From NCBI GenBank assembly GCA_018242525.1, contig JAFEBS010000006.1, positions 114,665 to 178,664 on the forward strand: 64,000 nucleotides of DNA. Direction: 5' to 3'. The notes beneath the pieces were generated by a model. The model ran no database searches. It had not been told where the DNA came from and saw only the letters and a program-made list of their open reading frames with translations. The position numbers were made by a program, and so were the translations under genes. This document shows positions 26,047 through 33,417 of this stretch, piece after piece. Every line of letters starts with the position of its first letter. Positions within the stretch are counted from its first letter, which is position 1. The DNA is from Planctomycetota bacterium. GTDB taxonomy: Bacteria > Planctomycetota > Planctomycetia > Planctomycetales > Planctomycetaceae.

Positions 26047-28164
26047 ATGACTGCGACATTGCAGGCCCCGACGAAGGACAAGGCCACCACCGCCGATTTG
26101 AAATGGCTGGCGGAGTGTGAACTGGAATTGTCGGAGGGGCACCTGGCCGAGAACGAGGCCCCGGTCGTCACCCGCGAACCGGAGCCGTTCCAGATGCCGG
26201 ACTTCATTCCGCCGGAAACGGATCATTCGCGACCGCTGCTGGAACTGGAGGGGATCGCTCGACACCAGATTCCCAGGTATCAGCCGCTGCCACTCACCTG
26301 TTTCCCGGCACCGGTGCGGGAGTTTATCGCGGCACAGGCCCGGACATTACGCTGTGATCCCTCCGCCGTCGCCCTGCCGATGTTGTCGGTCCTCGCCTCG
26401 GCTCTCGGGGGGACTCAGCGGATTCAGATCAAGCGCGCGTGGACGGAACCGGCGATCTTGTGGACGGCCCTGATTGCCAACGGACAGACCAGCCACGATG
26501 CCGCACTGCTGGCCGCGACCGAGCCGTTGCGGCAACGCCAATCGAAGTCGTTTCGAGACCAGCAGCGGTTGTGGCCGGAATACGAACAGGACTTGGCCCG
26601 GTATCGCTCGGCCGTCCGTCGCGGTCGTGACGACGAGGCGATCCCGGTCCGGCCGCAGGTGCCATTGGCCCGGCGGACAGTGACGGCAGATTGGACGATC
26701 CCGTCCCTGGTACGGATCTTGAAGGATCAACCGCACGGCGTGCTCGTCTGTCCCCGCGAACTGGATGGCTGGTTGGGTCGGTCGCTGGGAAACGGCTGCC
26801 GCGCGGCACTGGATCGGCAGACCTGGTTCGATCTGCATGCCGGAGAATCGGTCGTCGTGGAAACTCGATCCTCACGCCCGTCGATCGAATTGGAGCAGCC
26901 GAGTGTCAGTCTGACCGGAACCCTGTCGGAAGAACTGTTGTCTCAGAAGCTGGCTCGGGCCAACGCGCCGTGCGGGCTGGCCAGTCAACTCCTGTTTGCG
27001 TTTCCCCCCGTGCAGCCTCAACGCTGGACGGCGGATGACGTGGAGCAGACCGTGGCGGACGACTATGCCGCAGTGGTGGAGCGTCTGCTGTCGCTGTCGG
27101 CCGATCGGTCTTGTCGCGGCGAGGACGGGTGGCCGGAAATAGAGGGGTTGGATGAAGCCTCCGCCGCGGTGGCACCGGTCACACTGTCTCCTGCCGCTCA
27201 AGCCTGTTTTGTCGATTTCGTGAATGACCTGGGGACGAACCAGGTGGCGGTGGACGAAGTGTTGTTTGGCTGGTCCGAGAACCTGGCGGGTCAGGCGGCG
27301 CGGTTGGCGCTGGTCCTGCATCTGGCCCGCTGGGGAGCGGGGGAACAGGTGCAGCCGTCGGTCTGTGACCTGGTCAGCCTGCAACGCGGGATCGCGCTGG
27401 CTCGCTGGTTTGCGTATGAGGCGCAGCGGGTCGTCACGATCCTGTCGCTGTCGGCCGAGCGTCGCGACCAGCAACGCCTGCTGGACTGGCTGCACCGCCG
27501 CGGTGGCCAGGCGACCGGTCGGGACCTGTGCCGCTCCAACAGCCGGAAGTATCCCACGCTGGAAGCTGGGGTCAACGCCTTGGAACGCCTGCGTTGCACT
27601 GGAGCGACGGTCTGGGTCGATCAAGCCCCGGGTCCCCAGGGAGGCCGGCCGACTCGACAGATGGTGGCGGTCGAAGAGACGGTCCCCGAAATGGATTGGA
27701 TCGAAGAGGGACTGTGGCAGGAATACGTCGACCGGATGCTGACGTACTACGAAGCCCTCTATGACCAGACCGGCCTCGTGCCGGACGTGACGCTGGAAAA
27801 CCTGCAACGGATGTTCCACGGCGAAATCCCCGAACCGGACATGAGCCTGGTCACGATGCCTGAACCGCAGGAGGTTTTGTCGGCCGCGGAAACCCTGGCC
27901 AGACGCATCCGGCCGCAGGGATCGGACTTGAGACCTGCGGTCGACGGTTTCGGCGAGGTCGGGAGACCTGCGCCGAACAACGTCGGGAGACCTGCGCCGA
28001 GCGAGGGACCTGCGCCGAGCGAGGGACCTGCGCCGAGCGAAGGGACGGCACCGAGCATGCCGGTTTCGTCGGGCGCGGTTGTGACACGTGAGAACTCGGA
28101 AGTTGTGGCCACGCCTGAGGTGAGCCTGCAACAGAGTCCGGAACTGGTCGGCTGTGGTGGTTGA
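26047..28164 (+). CDS. DUF3987 family protein with degenerate P-loop
   Basis: The 705-residue product begins at ATG 26047 after AAAGGAGAGTGGC. It matches DUF3987, a family of helicase/primase-like replication proteins found on plasmids, phages and genomic islands: FPAPVREFIAAQARTLRCDP, ALPMLSVLASALGG, PSLVRILKDQPHGVLVCPRE with WLGRS, and VSLTGTLSEELLSQKLARAN. The position where active members have a Walker A loop reads ANGQTSHDAALLA, without the GxxGK[ST] pattern, so ATP binding is doubtful. After residue 590 it turns into low-complexity sequence with GPAPSE repeats, encoded by an 18-bp tandem repeat around 27985-28045. A duplicated copy of its 3' end lies 1.1 kb downstream. No integrase or other mobile gene is present in the window. 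It is probably a resident element of uncertain activity. Confidence 0.82.
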   Translation: MTATLQAPTKDKATTADLKWLAECELELSEGHLAENEAPVVTREPEPFQMPDFIPPETDHSRPLLELEGIARHQIPRYQPLPLTCFPAPVREFIAAQARTLRCDPSAVALPMLSVLASALGGTQRIQIKRAWTEPAILWTALIANGQTSHDAALLAATEPLRQRQSKSFRDQQRLWPEYEQDLARYRSAVRRGRDDEAIPVRPQVPLARRTVTADWTIPSLVRILKDQPHGVLVCPRELDGWLGRSLGNGCRAALDRQTWFDLHAGESVVVETRSSRPSIELEQPSVSLTGTLSEELLSQKLARANAPCGLASQLLFAFPPVQPQRWTADDVEQTVADDYAAVVERLLSLSADRSCRGEDGWPEIEGLDEASAAVAPVTLSPAAQACFVDFVNDLGTNQVAVDEVLFGWSENLAGQAARLALVLHLARWGAGEQVQPSVCDLVSLQRGIALARWFAYEAQRVVTILSLSAERRDQQRLLDWLHRRGGQATGRDLCRSNSRKYPTLEAGVNALERLRCTGATVWVDQAPGPQGGRPTRQMVAVEETVPEMDWIEEGLWQEYVDRMLTYYEALYDQTGLVPDVTLENLQRMFHGEIPEPDMSLVTMPEPQEVLSAAETLARRIRPQGSDLRPAVDGFGEVGRPAPNNVGRPAPSEGPAPSEGPAPSEGTAPSMPVSSGAVVTRENSEVVATPEVSLQQSPELVGCGG
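27985..28045. repeat. 18-bp coding minisatellite in the DUF3987 tail
   Basis: The unit CCTGCGCCGAGCGAGGGA repeats about three times in frame, giving GPAPSE in the protein. Related copies of the motif GGAGACCTGCGCCGA occur just before and again at about 29729-29765. Confidence 0.7.
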
Positions 28165-28434
28165 AGTCTGTCGGACAGGAGTGTGACAGCAGGATACGCA
28201 TGGCACGCCAATGAAGTCAGGCCCGCCCCAGAGGACAGGATGTGGACCACGAAGGGCACGAAGGCCCACGAAGGAATACATAGGGATCTGTCTTTTCTTC
28301 GCTTCGTGGATCTTCGCGTCCTTCGTGGTGCAAGAGATCCTTCAATCAGTGAGGCAGCGCGCAATGGCATCCAGGGACCGGCCGGGAGCACTTCTGTCGG
28401 GTGCATCGAAGGCGGAAATCGAAGTGACCAGCGG

Positions 28435-28563
28435 AAGGTAGCTCTGTCGCTCCGAGACAGGGAGCGAGATTGCAGACAGACTCCTCAAACCGGTTCCCGC
28501 GGCTTCACGTTCAATGCGTTTCTCCCCATCGTGCTACCTGTCTCGGAGCGACAGGGCTACCTT
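28435..28563. repeat. Palindromic element, copy 1
   Basis: Arms of 27 bp at 28435-28461 (beginning AAGGTAGCTCTGTCGCTCCG) and 28537-28563 are reverse complements with one mismatch; about 75 bases lie between. The arm sequence is typical of dispersed planctomycete palindromes. Confidence 0.8.
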
Positions 28564-28808
28564 GGCTCCGCCATCGAAATGCTCTTTGAAAATCCGGGAT
28601 GAATGTGTGAAGACCGGTTTGCCGCCCGGCGGCCGGTGTCTGTCGCCGTTGGCTCGGGGTTCAACGAAGAACGGTCGTTCAACCCCGGGCCAATGGCACC
28701 AAGCTGCCTGGGCTGTTTCCCGACGGCAGGCCAGGTTCCGTCGGGCGGGGACCGGTCGGGAGCACTTCTGTCGGGTGCATCGAAGGGGGAAATCGAAGTG
28801 ACCAGTGG

Positions 28809-28937
28809 AAGGTAGCCCTGTCGCTCCGAGACAGGGAGCGAGATTGCAGACAGACTCCTCAAACCAGTTCCCGCGGCTTCACGTTCAATGCGTTTCTCCC
28901 CATCGTGCTCCCTGTCTCGGAGCGACAGGGCTACCTT
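28809..28937. repeat. Palindromic element, copy 2
   Basis: Arms at 28809-28835 (beginning AAGGTAGCCCTGTCGCTCCG) and 28911-28937 are perfect reverse complements over 27 bases. Same element as copy 1, 374 bp further on. Confidence 0.8.
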
Positions 28938-29160
28938 GGCTCCGCCATCGAAATGCTCTTTGAAAATTCGCGATGAATGTGTGAAGACCGGTTTGCCGCC
29001 CGGCGGCCGGTGTCTGTCGCCGTTGGCTCGGGGTTCAACGAAGAACGGTCTTCAACCCCGGGGCCAATGGCACCAAGCTGCCTGGGCTGCTTCCCGACGG
29101 CAGGCCAGGTTCCGTCGGGCGGGGATGTGACGATGTTCACCAGCAGAGTAGGGGAGGAGC

Positions 29161-29296
29161 TGCGCCGAACGAAGGGACGGCGCCGAGCATGCCGGTTTCG
29201 TTGGGCGCGGTTGTGACACGTGTGAACTCGGAAGCTTTGGCAACGCCTGAGGTGAGTCCGCAACAGAGTCCGGAACTGGTCGGTTGTGGTGGGTGA
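29161..29296 (+). pseudogene. Duplicated 3' end of the DUF3987 gene
   Basis: This 136-bp stretch repeats 28029-28164 with few changes and ends with an equivalent stop codon (the VGCGG terminus is kept). It lacks the rest of the gene and any start, so it is a remnant created by duplication, not an independent gene. Confidence 0.85.
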
Positions 29297-29558
29297 GGTT
29301 CCGTCGGACAGGAGTGTGACAGCAGGAAACGCATGGCTCACCAAAGAAGTCAGGCCCGCTCCAGAGGACAGGATGTGGACCACGAAGGCCCACGAAGGAA
29401 TACATAGGGATCTGTCTTTTCTTCGCTTCGTGGATCTTCGCGTCCTTCGTGGTGCAAGAGATCCTTCAATCAGTGAGGCAGCGCGCGATGGCATCCAGGG
29501 ACCGGCCGGGAGCACTTCTGTCGGGTGCATCGAAGGCGGAAATCGAAGTGACCAGCGG

Positions 29559-29687
29559 AAGGTAGCCCTGTCGCTCCGAGACAGGGAGCGAGATTGCAGA
29601 CAGACTCCTCAAACCGGTTCCCGCGGCTTCACGTTCAATGCGTTTCTCCCCATCGTGCTACCTGTCTCGGAGCGACAGGGCTACCTT
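29559..29687. repeat. Palindromic element, copy 3
   Basis: Arms at 29559-29585 and 29661-29687, perfect reverse complements, the same element as at 28435 and 28809. It is followed by a 1-base shorter version of the flank and by a final fragment of the GGAGACCTGCGCCGA repeat at about 29730. Confidence 0.8.
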
Positions 29688-29770
29688 GGCTCGCCATCGA
29701 AATGCTCTTTGAAAAATCGCGATGAGTCAGGAGACCTGCGCCGAACAGGGGCCTGCGCCGATCGAGGCGG

Positions 29771-30901
29771 CTACTTTGTCGTTTTGATCGCTTTCGGTTC
29801 GCAGTACTTCAACGCGATCAGGACGTACGCAGTGGCGAGGTCTGGATTGCCTTCGTACCAGCGTTCGTTCTTGTTCAGCCAGGCCCCGTTTTCCTGCTGT
29901 TGCTGGAACAGGTGCTCGGCCAGTTCCTTGCGCCAGTCGTGCAGCTTTCCCTGGCCGTCTTTGACCATGTCGAGATCCATTGTCGACAGCGCTTTGGCAA
30001 ACATCTGGTAGTAGTACAATACTCCCTGCTGGCCCAGGCCCGGGTTTTCTTCGACCGAGTAGAACTTGGTGATCCATTCGGTGGCCGCTTTGACTCGGGG
30101 ATCTTCGGGGGTCAGGCCGGCATAAATCATGCTCTTCAAGCCAGCGTAGGTCATGCTGCCATAGGAACGCAGGCCGCCGTTGGGCGTGTTGCCGGCCTGC
30201 GAGTTGCCTCCGGCTGCCGGTGTGTAATAGAACCCGCCGTCGTTGACCAGCGACGAGAACTTGGTCGTGTTATGTTCGGTTTCCAGGTTCTGGCAGCGGG
30301 ACAGGAAGACCAGTGCCTTCTGAACGGCCGGGTCATCCTTCTTGGCACCAGCCGCCTGCAGCGCGTCCAGGAAGAAGACCGTGTTCGACAAGTCCGGCCG
30401 ATCCCCCTTCGATCCATAGCCCGCTCCGCCATATTTCGGATCCGACACATCCGCCGATTCGGTGTCGTCCCACTGCAGCTTGCGAAGATACTTTTCTGCC
30501 TTGGCGATGGCTGCGGTGTACTTGCCGTCCTTGTTGGCTTCATGGAATGCCAGCAGGCAGATGGCGGTTTCGTAGTTCCCGTGATGGCTCTTCGGTGAGT
30601 AGATGCCGCCATCGGGTTGAGTGAATGAGGCCAGATGTTTCAGCGCCTTCTCCATGGCCGGGTCCGAGGCGGGAACTCCGCTGAGCAACAGTGCGTATGT
30701 CACCAGACCGGAAATGCCCGGGGCTTCCGGGGTGGTCCAGTGCCCTCCCTCTCCCTGGCTGGTCTTCAGGTAGTTGACCGCCTTCTGTCGCGACTTCGCC
30801 AGGTCGTCTGCCTTGGGCCCGACCGTCTGTGCGAACAACGTATTCGCCCCGAATACACCGACCAACGCCAATACCCAAACATGTGAAGTCGAACGCGACA
30901 T
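29771..30901 (-). CDS. Secreted prenyltransferase/squalene-cyclase-fold protein
   Basis: The 376-residue product has a signal peptide (MSRSTSHVWVLALVGVFGAN, cleaved near TLFAQ). The mature part is an alpha/alpha barrel of the prenyltransferase/squalene oxidase type: SRQKAVNYLKTSQGEGGHWT, HLASFTQPDGGIYSPKSHHG, GYGSKGDRPDLSNTVFFLDA, GGLRSYGSMTYAGLKSMIYA. It is a shorter, secreted relative of the protein at 1-1733. Enzyme activity is not evident because the acid motif of cyclases is missing. Upstream, an AraC regulator gene is on the same strand with 244 bases between; downstream it runs towards the repeat block. Role unknown. Confidence 0.9.
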   Translation of the reverse strand: MSRSTSHVWVLALVGVFGANTLFAQTVGPKADDLAKSRQKAVNYLKTSQGEGGHWTTPEAPGISGLVTYALLLSGVPASDPAMEKALKHLASFTQPDGGIYSPKSHHGNYETAICLLAFHEANKDGKYTAAIAKAEKYLRKLQWDDTESADVSDPKYGGAGYGSKGDRPDLSNTVFFLDALQAAGAKKDDPAVQKALVFLSRCQNLETEHNTTKFSSLVNDGGFYYTPAAGGNSQAGNTPNGGLRSYGSMTYAGLKSMIYAGLTPEDPRVKAATEWITKFYSVEENPGLGQQGVLYYYQMFAKALSTMDLDMVKDGQGKLHDWRKELAEHLFQQQQENGAWLNKNERWYEGNPDLATAYVLIALKYCEPKAIKTTK

Positions 30902-31145
30902 GCTGCACCTGGCTGAGATTAAGGAAAACTGTTGACCGCTGCGAACTACGATACGGTCACACCTGGGATTTGTTAAGGCCCCAGTTGACTCAGTCCCGGA
31001 AGCAAATCGCAGGCCAGTTGCGGAACGACAGCGTGAGAAGCCGTTTTTTTGGGGCCATGAATGTGTCGATCAAGGATGATTGAGTCGCGCTGATCGACAG
31101 AAGTGTCGGCAAAATCAACAGTCTACGATTTCCGGGACACCATCA

Positions 31146-31919
31146 TCAGGGAGTCCCGTATCGGATACGAAAACGTCGTGGAGTCAGTCCCATATGTTTC
31201 CGGAACAGTTGGGTGAAAGCACTCTGGTCACAGAAGCCGAAATCGTTGGCGATTTCGGCGATCGACAGATCCGAGTTCAGCAACGTATCGCTGGCGGCCT
31301 GGATGCGGGTCTTCACCAGGAATTCCTGGACACTCAATCCAAACACTTCGCGAAACTTGCGATGCAGTTGACGTGGCGACAAGCCGGCTCGTTCGGCCAA
31401 CTCTTCCACGGTCAGCTTTTCCTGGTGATGCTCGCGAATGAAGTCGACGGTCGAGTTGATCAAGGACATCGGCTGCATCGTGCGGCGCTGGCCTTCGTAG
31501 CTGCGGACAATTCCCATCACGCCGATGATCTCGCCCTGCGTATCGCGGACGGGGTGTTTATTGGTGACGAACCAGTCCAGCACTCGTTGTTCGTTATACC
31601 AGAGTTCGACGCGGCCAATCAGAGGCTGGCCGGTGGTCATGACCTGTTGATCGTCCGTTTTGAAGTGGTCAGCCGCATGCTGGGGAAAGAAATCGTCATC
31701 GGTCCGTCCAATGATGTCCTCTTCCGAGTTTGCTCCCAGGTGCTGCCAGAACGGTTGACTGGCGCAGATCATTCGACTCTGCCGATCCTTCACAAAAAAG
31801 TAGACTCCTGGCAGATGTTCAAACAGGTGCTGAAACTGCTGGGGGCCTCCCATGCGTTCAAAGAATTGCCGCTGAAGCTCTGCGGCATCAAGCGGTTGCG
31901 ATGCAGGTGTCGATTTCAT
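31146..31919 (-). CDS. AraC-family regulator with N-terminal PAS domain
   Basis: The 257-residue product has a PAS domain at about 25-145 (LFEHLPGVYFFVKDRQSRMI, then GRTDDDFFPQ and VRDTQGEIIGVMGIVRSYEG) and a C-terminal AraC/XylS DNA-binding domain at about 155-255 with both helix-turn-helix units (LTVEELAERAGLSPRQLHRK and LSIAEIANDFGFCDQSAFTQ, then FRKHMGLTPRRFR). It senses an unknown signal with the PAS domain and binds DNA as a transcription factor. It is divergent from a Gfo/Idh/MocA oxidoreductase gene (32116), and 21-bp-spaced direct repeats lie between them, so it most likely controls that gene and perhaps itself. Confidence 0.92.
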   Translation of the reverse strand: MKSTPASQPLDAAELQRQFFERMGGPQQFQHLFEHLPGVYFFVKDRQSRMICASQPFWQHLGANSEEDIIGRTDDDFFPQHAADHFKTDDQQVMTTGQPLIGRVELWYNEQRVLDWFVTNKHPVRDTQGEIIGVMGIVRSYEGQRRTMQPMSLINSTVDFIREHHQEKLTVEELAERAGLSPRQLHRKFREVFGLSVQEFLVKTRIQAASDTLLNSDLSIAEIANDFGFCDQSAFTQLFRKHMGLTPRRFRIRYGTP

Positions 31920-31959
31920 GTTGGCCGGAACTTTCGTCCTGTCGAAGACCGGAACGTCG

Positions 31960-32041
31960 ATGTCCGATAGTTAACAGAAAATGTCCGATTCGTACAAGAA
32001 TCAACGGGAATTGATCGCTAGTCTAATGAAGAATGTCGGAT
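31960..32041. promoter_or_regulatory. Candidate AraC-type operators in the divergent region
   Basis: ATGTCCGAT occurs at 31960-31968 and 31981-31989 in the same orientation, 21 bp apart, which is two helical turns and the standard spacing of AraC half-sites. A one-mismatch copy (ATGTCGGAT) is at 32033-32041. TCTAAT at 32022-32027 could be a -10 with no good -35, as expected for an activated promoter. Confidence 0.55.
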
Positions 32042-32115
32042 GGCGGGTTGATCACTGCTGTCGACGAATTCATTCAAGTTTTGCCAACCGTGACATTCCC
32101 CAGGAGTTCTGCAAC

Positions 32116-33234
32116 ATGAGCAAGCCCGTCAATGTGGCGATGATTGGACTCGGTTTCGGATCGGAATTCATTCCGATCTATCAGGCGCTGCCGGATGCAA
32201 ACGTCTACGCGATTTGTCAGCGGAACAAGGAAAAGTTGGACAAGGTTGGCGACCAATTCGGAATTGGGAAGCGGTATACGGAATACAGCGATGTCCTGAA
32301 GGATCCGAACGTCGACTTTGTGCATATCAACAGTCCGATCCCGGATCATGCTTGGATGTCGATGGAAGCGCTGAAAGCGGGCAAGCACGTGATGTGCACC
32401 GTGCCGATGGCGACCAACGTCGAAGACTGCCGCAAGATTTGCGAACTGGTGAAGCAGACCGGCCTGAAATACATGATGGCCGAAACGGTTGTCTACAGCC
32501 GCGAATTCCTGTTCATCAAGGACATGTATCAAAAGGGGGAACTGGGCAAGATCCAGCATCTGGCCGCTTCACATCCGCAGGACATGGACGGCTGGCCGTC
32601 CTACTGGGAAAAAATGATTCCGATGCACTACGCGACGCACGTCGTCAGTCCCTGCCTGGGTCTGTTGAACGGTCGTGCCGAATATGTCAGTTGCTTTGGT
32701 TCCGGGACTGTGCGAGACGATATCGCTCAGAAGTCCGGGAACAAGTTCGCGGTGGAATCGTGTCACATCAAGGTGAAGGACAGCGACGTCACCGCTCACA
32801 TCTGGCGGTTTCTGTACGACGTGGCCCGCCAGTATCGCGAAAGCTTTGATGTGTACGGCACCAAGCGCAGCTTTGAATGGACACTGGTGGAGCACGAACC
32901 ACACGTCATTCACACGGCGAAGAAGCCCGAGCCCGAGATTCCTGAAAAAGTCACTGTTCCCGACTTTGCCCACCTGTTGCCGGAACCGATCCGCAAGTTC
33001 ACATTGCCCTCGGAAATCCACGACACCGAACACCTGTCGTTCATCCAGGGAGGCGGCCATGGTGGTTCGCATCCTCACTTGGTGAACGAATTTGTTTCAG
33101 CCCTGCGCGACAACCGCGACCCGTGGCCAAACGCGACACTCAGTGCCAACTGGACCTGTGTCGGCATCCTGGCTCACGAGTCCGCGATGCAGGGCGGTAC
33201 GATTGTCAAGTTGCCGGAGTTTACGCTGGCCTGA
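32116..33234 (+). CDS. Gfo/Idh/MocA family oxidoreductase
   Basis: The start at ATG 32116 follows CAGGAG and opens MSKPVNVAMIGLGFGSEFIP, with the GLGFGSEF dinucleotide loop directly after. The frame is open upstream, but that part covers the regulator binding region. The 372-residue product has the family's EKP-like motif altered (HVMCTVPMATNVEDCRK), then YMMAETVVYSREFLFIKDMY and GGGHGGSHPHLVNEFVSALR. It oxidises or reduces a sugar-type substrate with NAD(P); the substrate is unknown. It is controlled, by inference, by the divergent AraC/PAS regulator and may be followed in the same transcript by the large cytochrome gene. Confidence 0.92.
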   Translation: MSKPVNVAMIGLGFGSEFIPIYQALPDANVYAICQRNKEKLDKVGDQFGIGKRYTEYSDVLKDPNVDFVHINSPIPDHAWMSMEALKAGKHVMCTVPMATNVEDCRKICELVKQTGLKYMMAETVVYSREFLFIKDMYQKGELGKIQHLAASHPQDMDGWPSYWEKMIPMHYATHVVSPCLGLLNGRAEYVSCFGSGTVRDDIAQKSGNKFAVESCHIKVKDSDVTAHIWRFLYDVARQYRESFDVYGTKRSFEWTLVEHEPHVIHTAKKPEPEIPEKVTVPDFAHLLPEPIRKFTLPSEIHDTEHLSFIQGGGHGGSHPHLVNEFVSALRDNRDPWPNATLSANWTCVGILAHESAMQGGTIVKLPEFTLA

Positions 33235-33309
33235 CCGCGGTTTCACCGTAGGATAGGCTTTCAGAGACAGCCTCATCGGCGCGTCGATCGCGCGTCGGTG
33301 AGACTCGTT

Positions 33310-33392
33310 GCCGACGCTGCCAGCGTCGGCGAGATCGATTTCTGCATCAAAACCGTTTGTCCAATTCGTGACTTCGACGCTGGCAGCGTCGA
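33310..33392. repeat. Two CGACGCTGGCAGCGTCG-type hairpins
   Basis: Perfect hairpins at 33310-33330 (arms GCCGACGCTG and its complement) and 33374-33392 (arms TCGACGCTG and its complement) share the core GACGCTG-n-CAGCGTC. They sit in the gap between the oxidoreductase and the ThuA/heme gene. They are dispersed-repeat-like and could also attenuate transcription. Confidence 0.65.
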
Positions 33393-33417
33393 CTACGGTC
33401 GTGCCAGGATCAGAACC

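Larger units (their letters stand above)
28165..29770. repeat. Repeat block: tandem 374-bp units and a duplicated gene tail
   Basis: This 1.6-kb stretch has no intact gene. A 374-bp unit occurs at 28375-28748 and again at 28749 to about 29125. In addition the segment 28029-28610, which includes the end of the DUF3987 gene, recurs at 29161-29727 with a few substitutions and small deletions (offset about 1132 bp). Each unit has a palindromic element (next entries). Runs such as CACGAAGG and the reverse CCTTCGTGG near 28250-28330 and 29375-29455 form another inverted pair. Short open frames here reflect the repeats. Confidence 0.85.

Noticed and set aside
26047..28164. A prophage or plasmid integration
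   Set aside because: DUF3987 is the only replication-type gene; no integrase, capsid, relaxase, att-like repeats or tRNA target are seen.
26872..28281. A 469-codon minus-strand open frame
   Set aside because: It is antisense to the DUF3987 gene, with repeated Arg-rich strings that come from the minisatellite.
28165..29770. A possible CRISPR array
   Set aside because: Repeats are hundreds of bases long with palindromic arms; there are no short regular repeat-spacer units and no cas genes.
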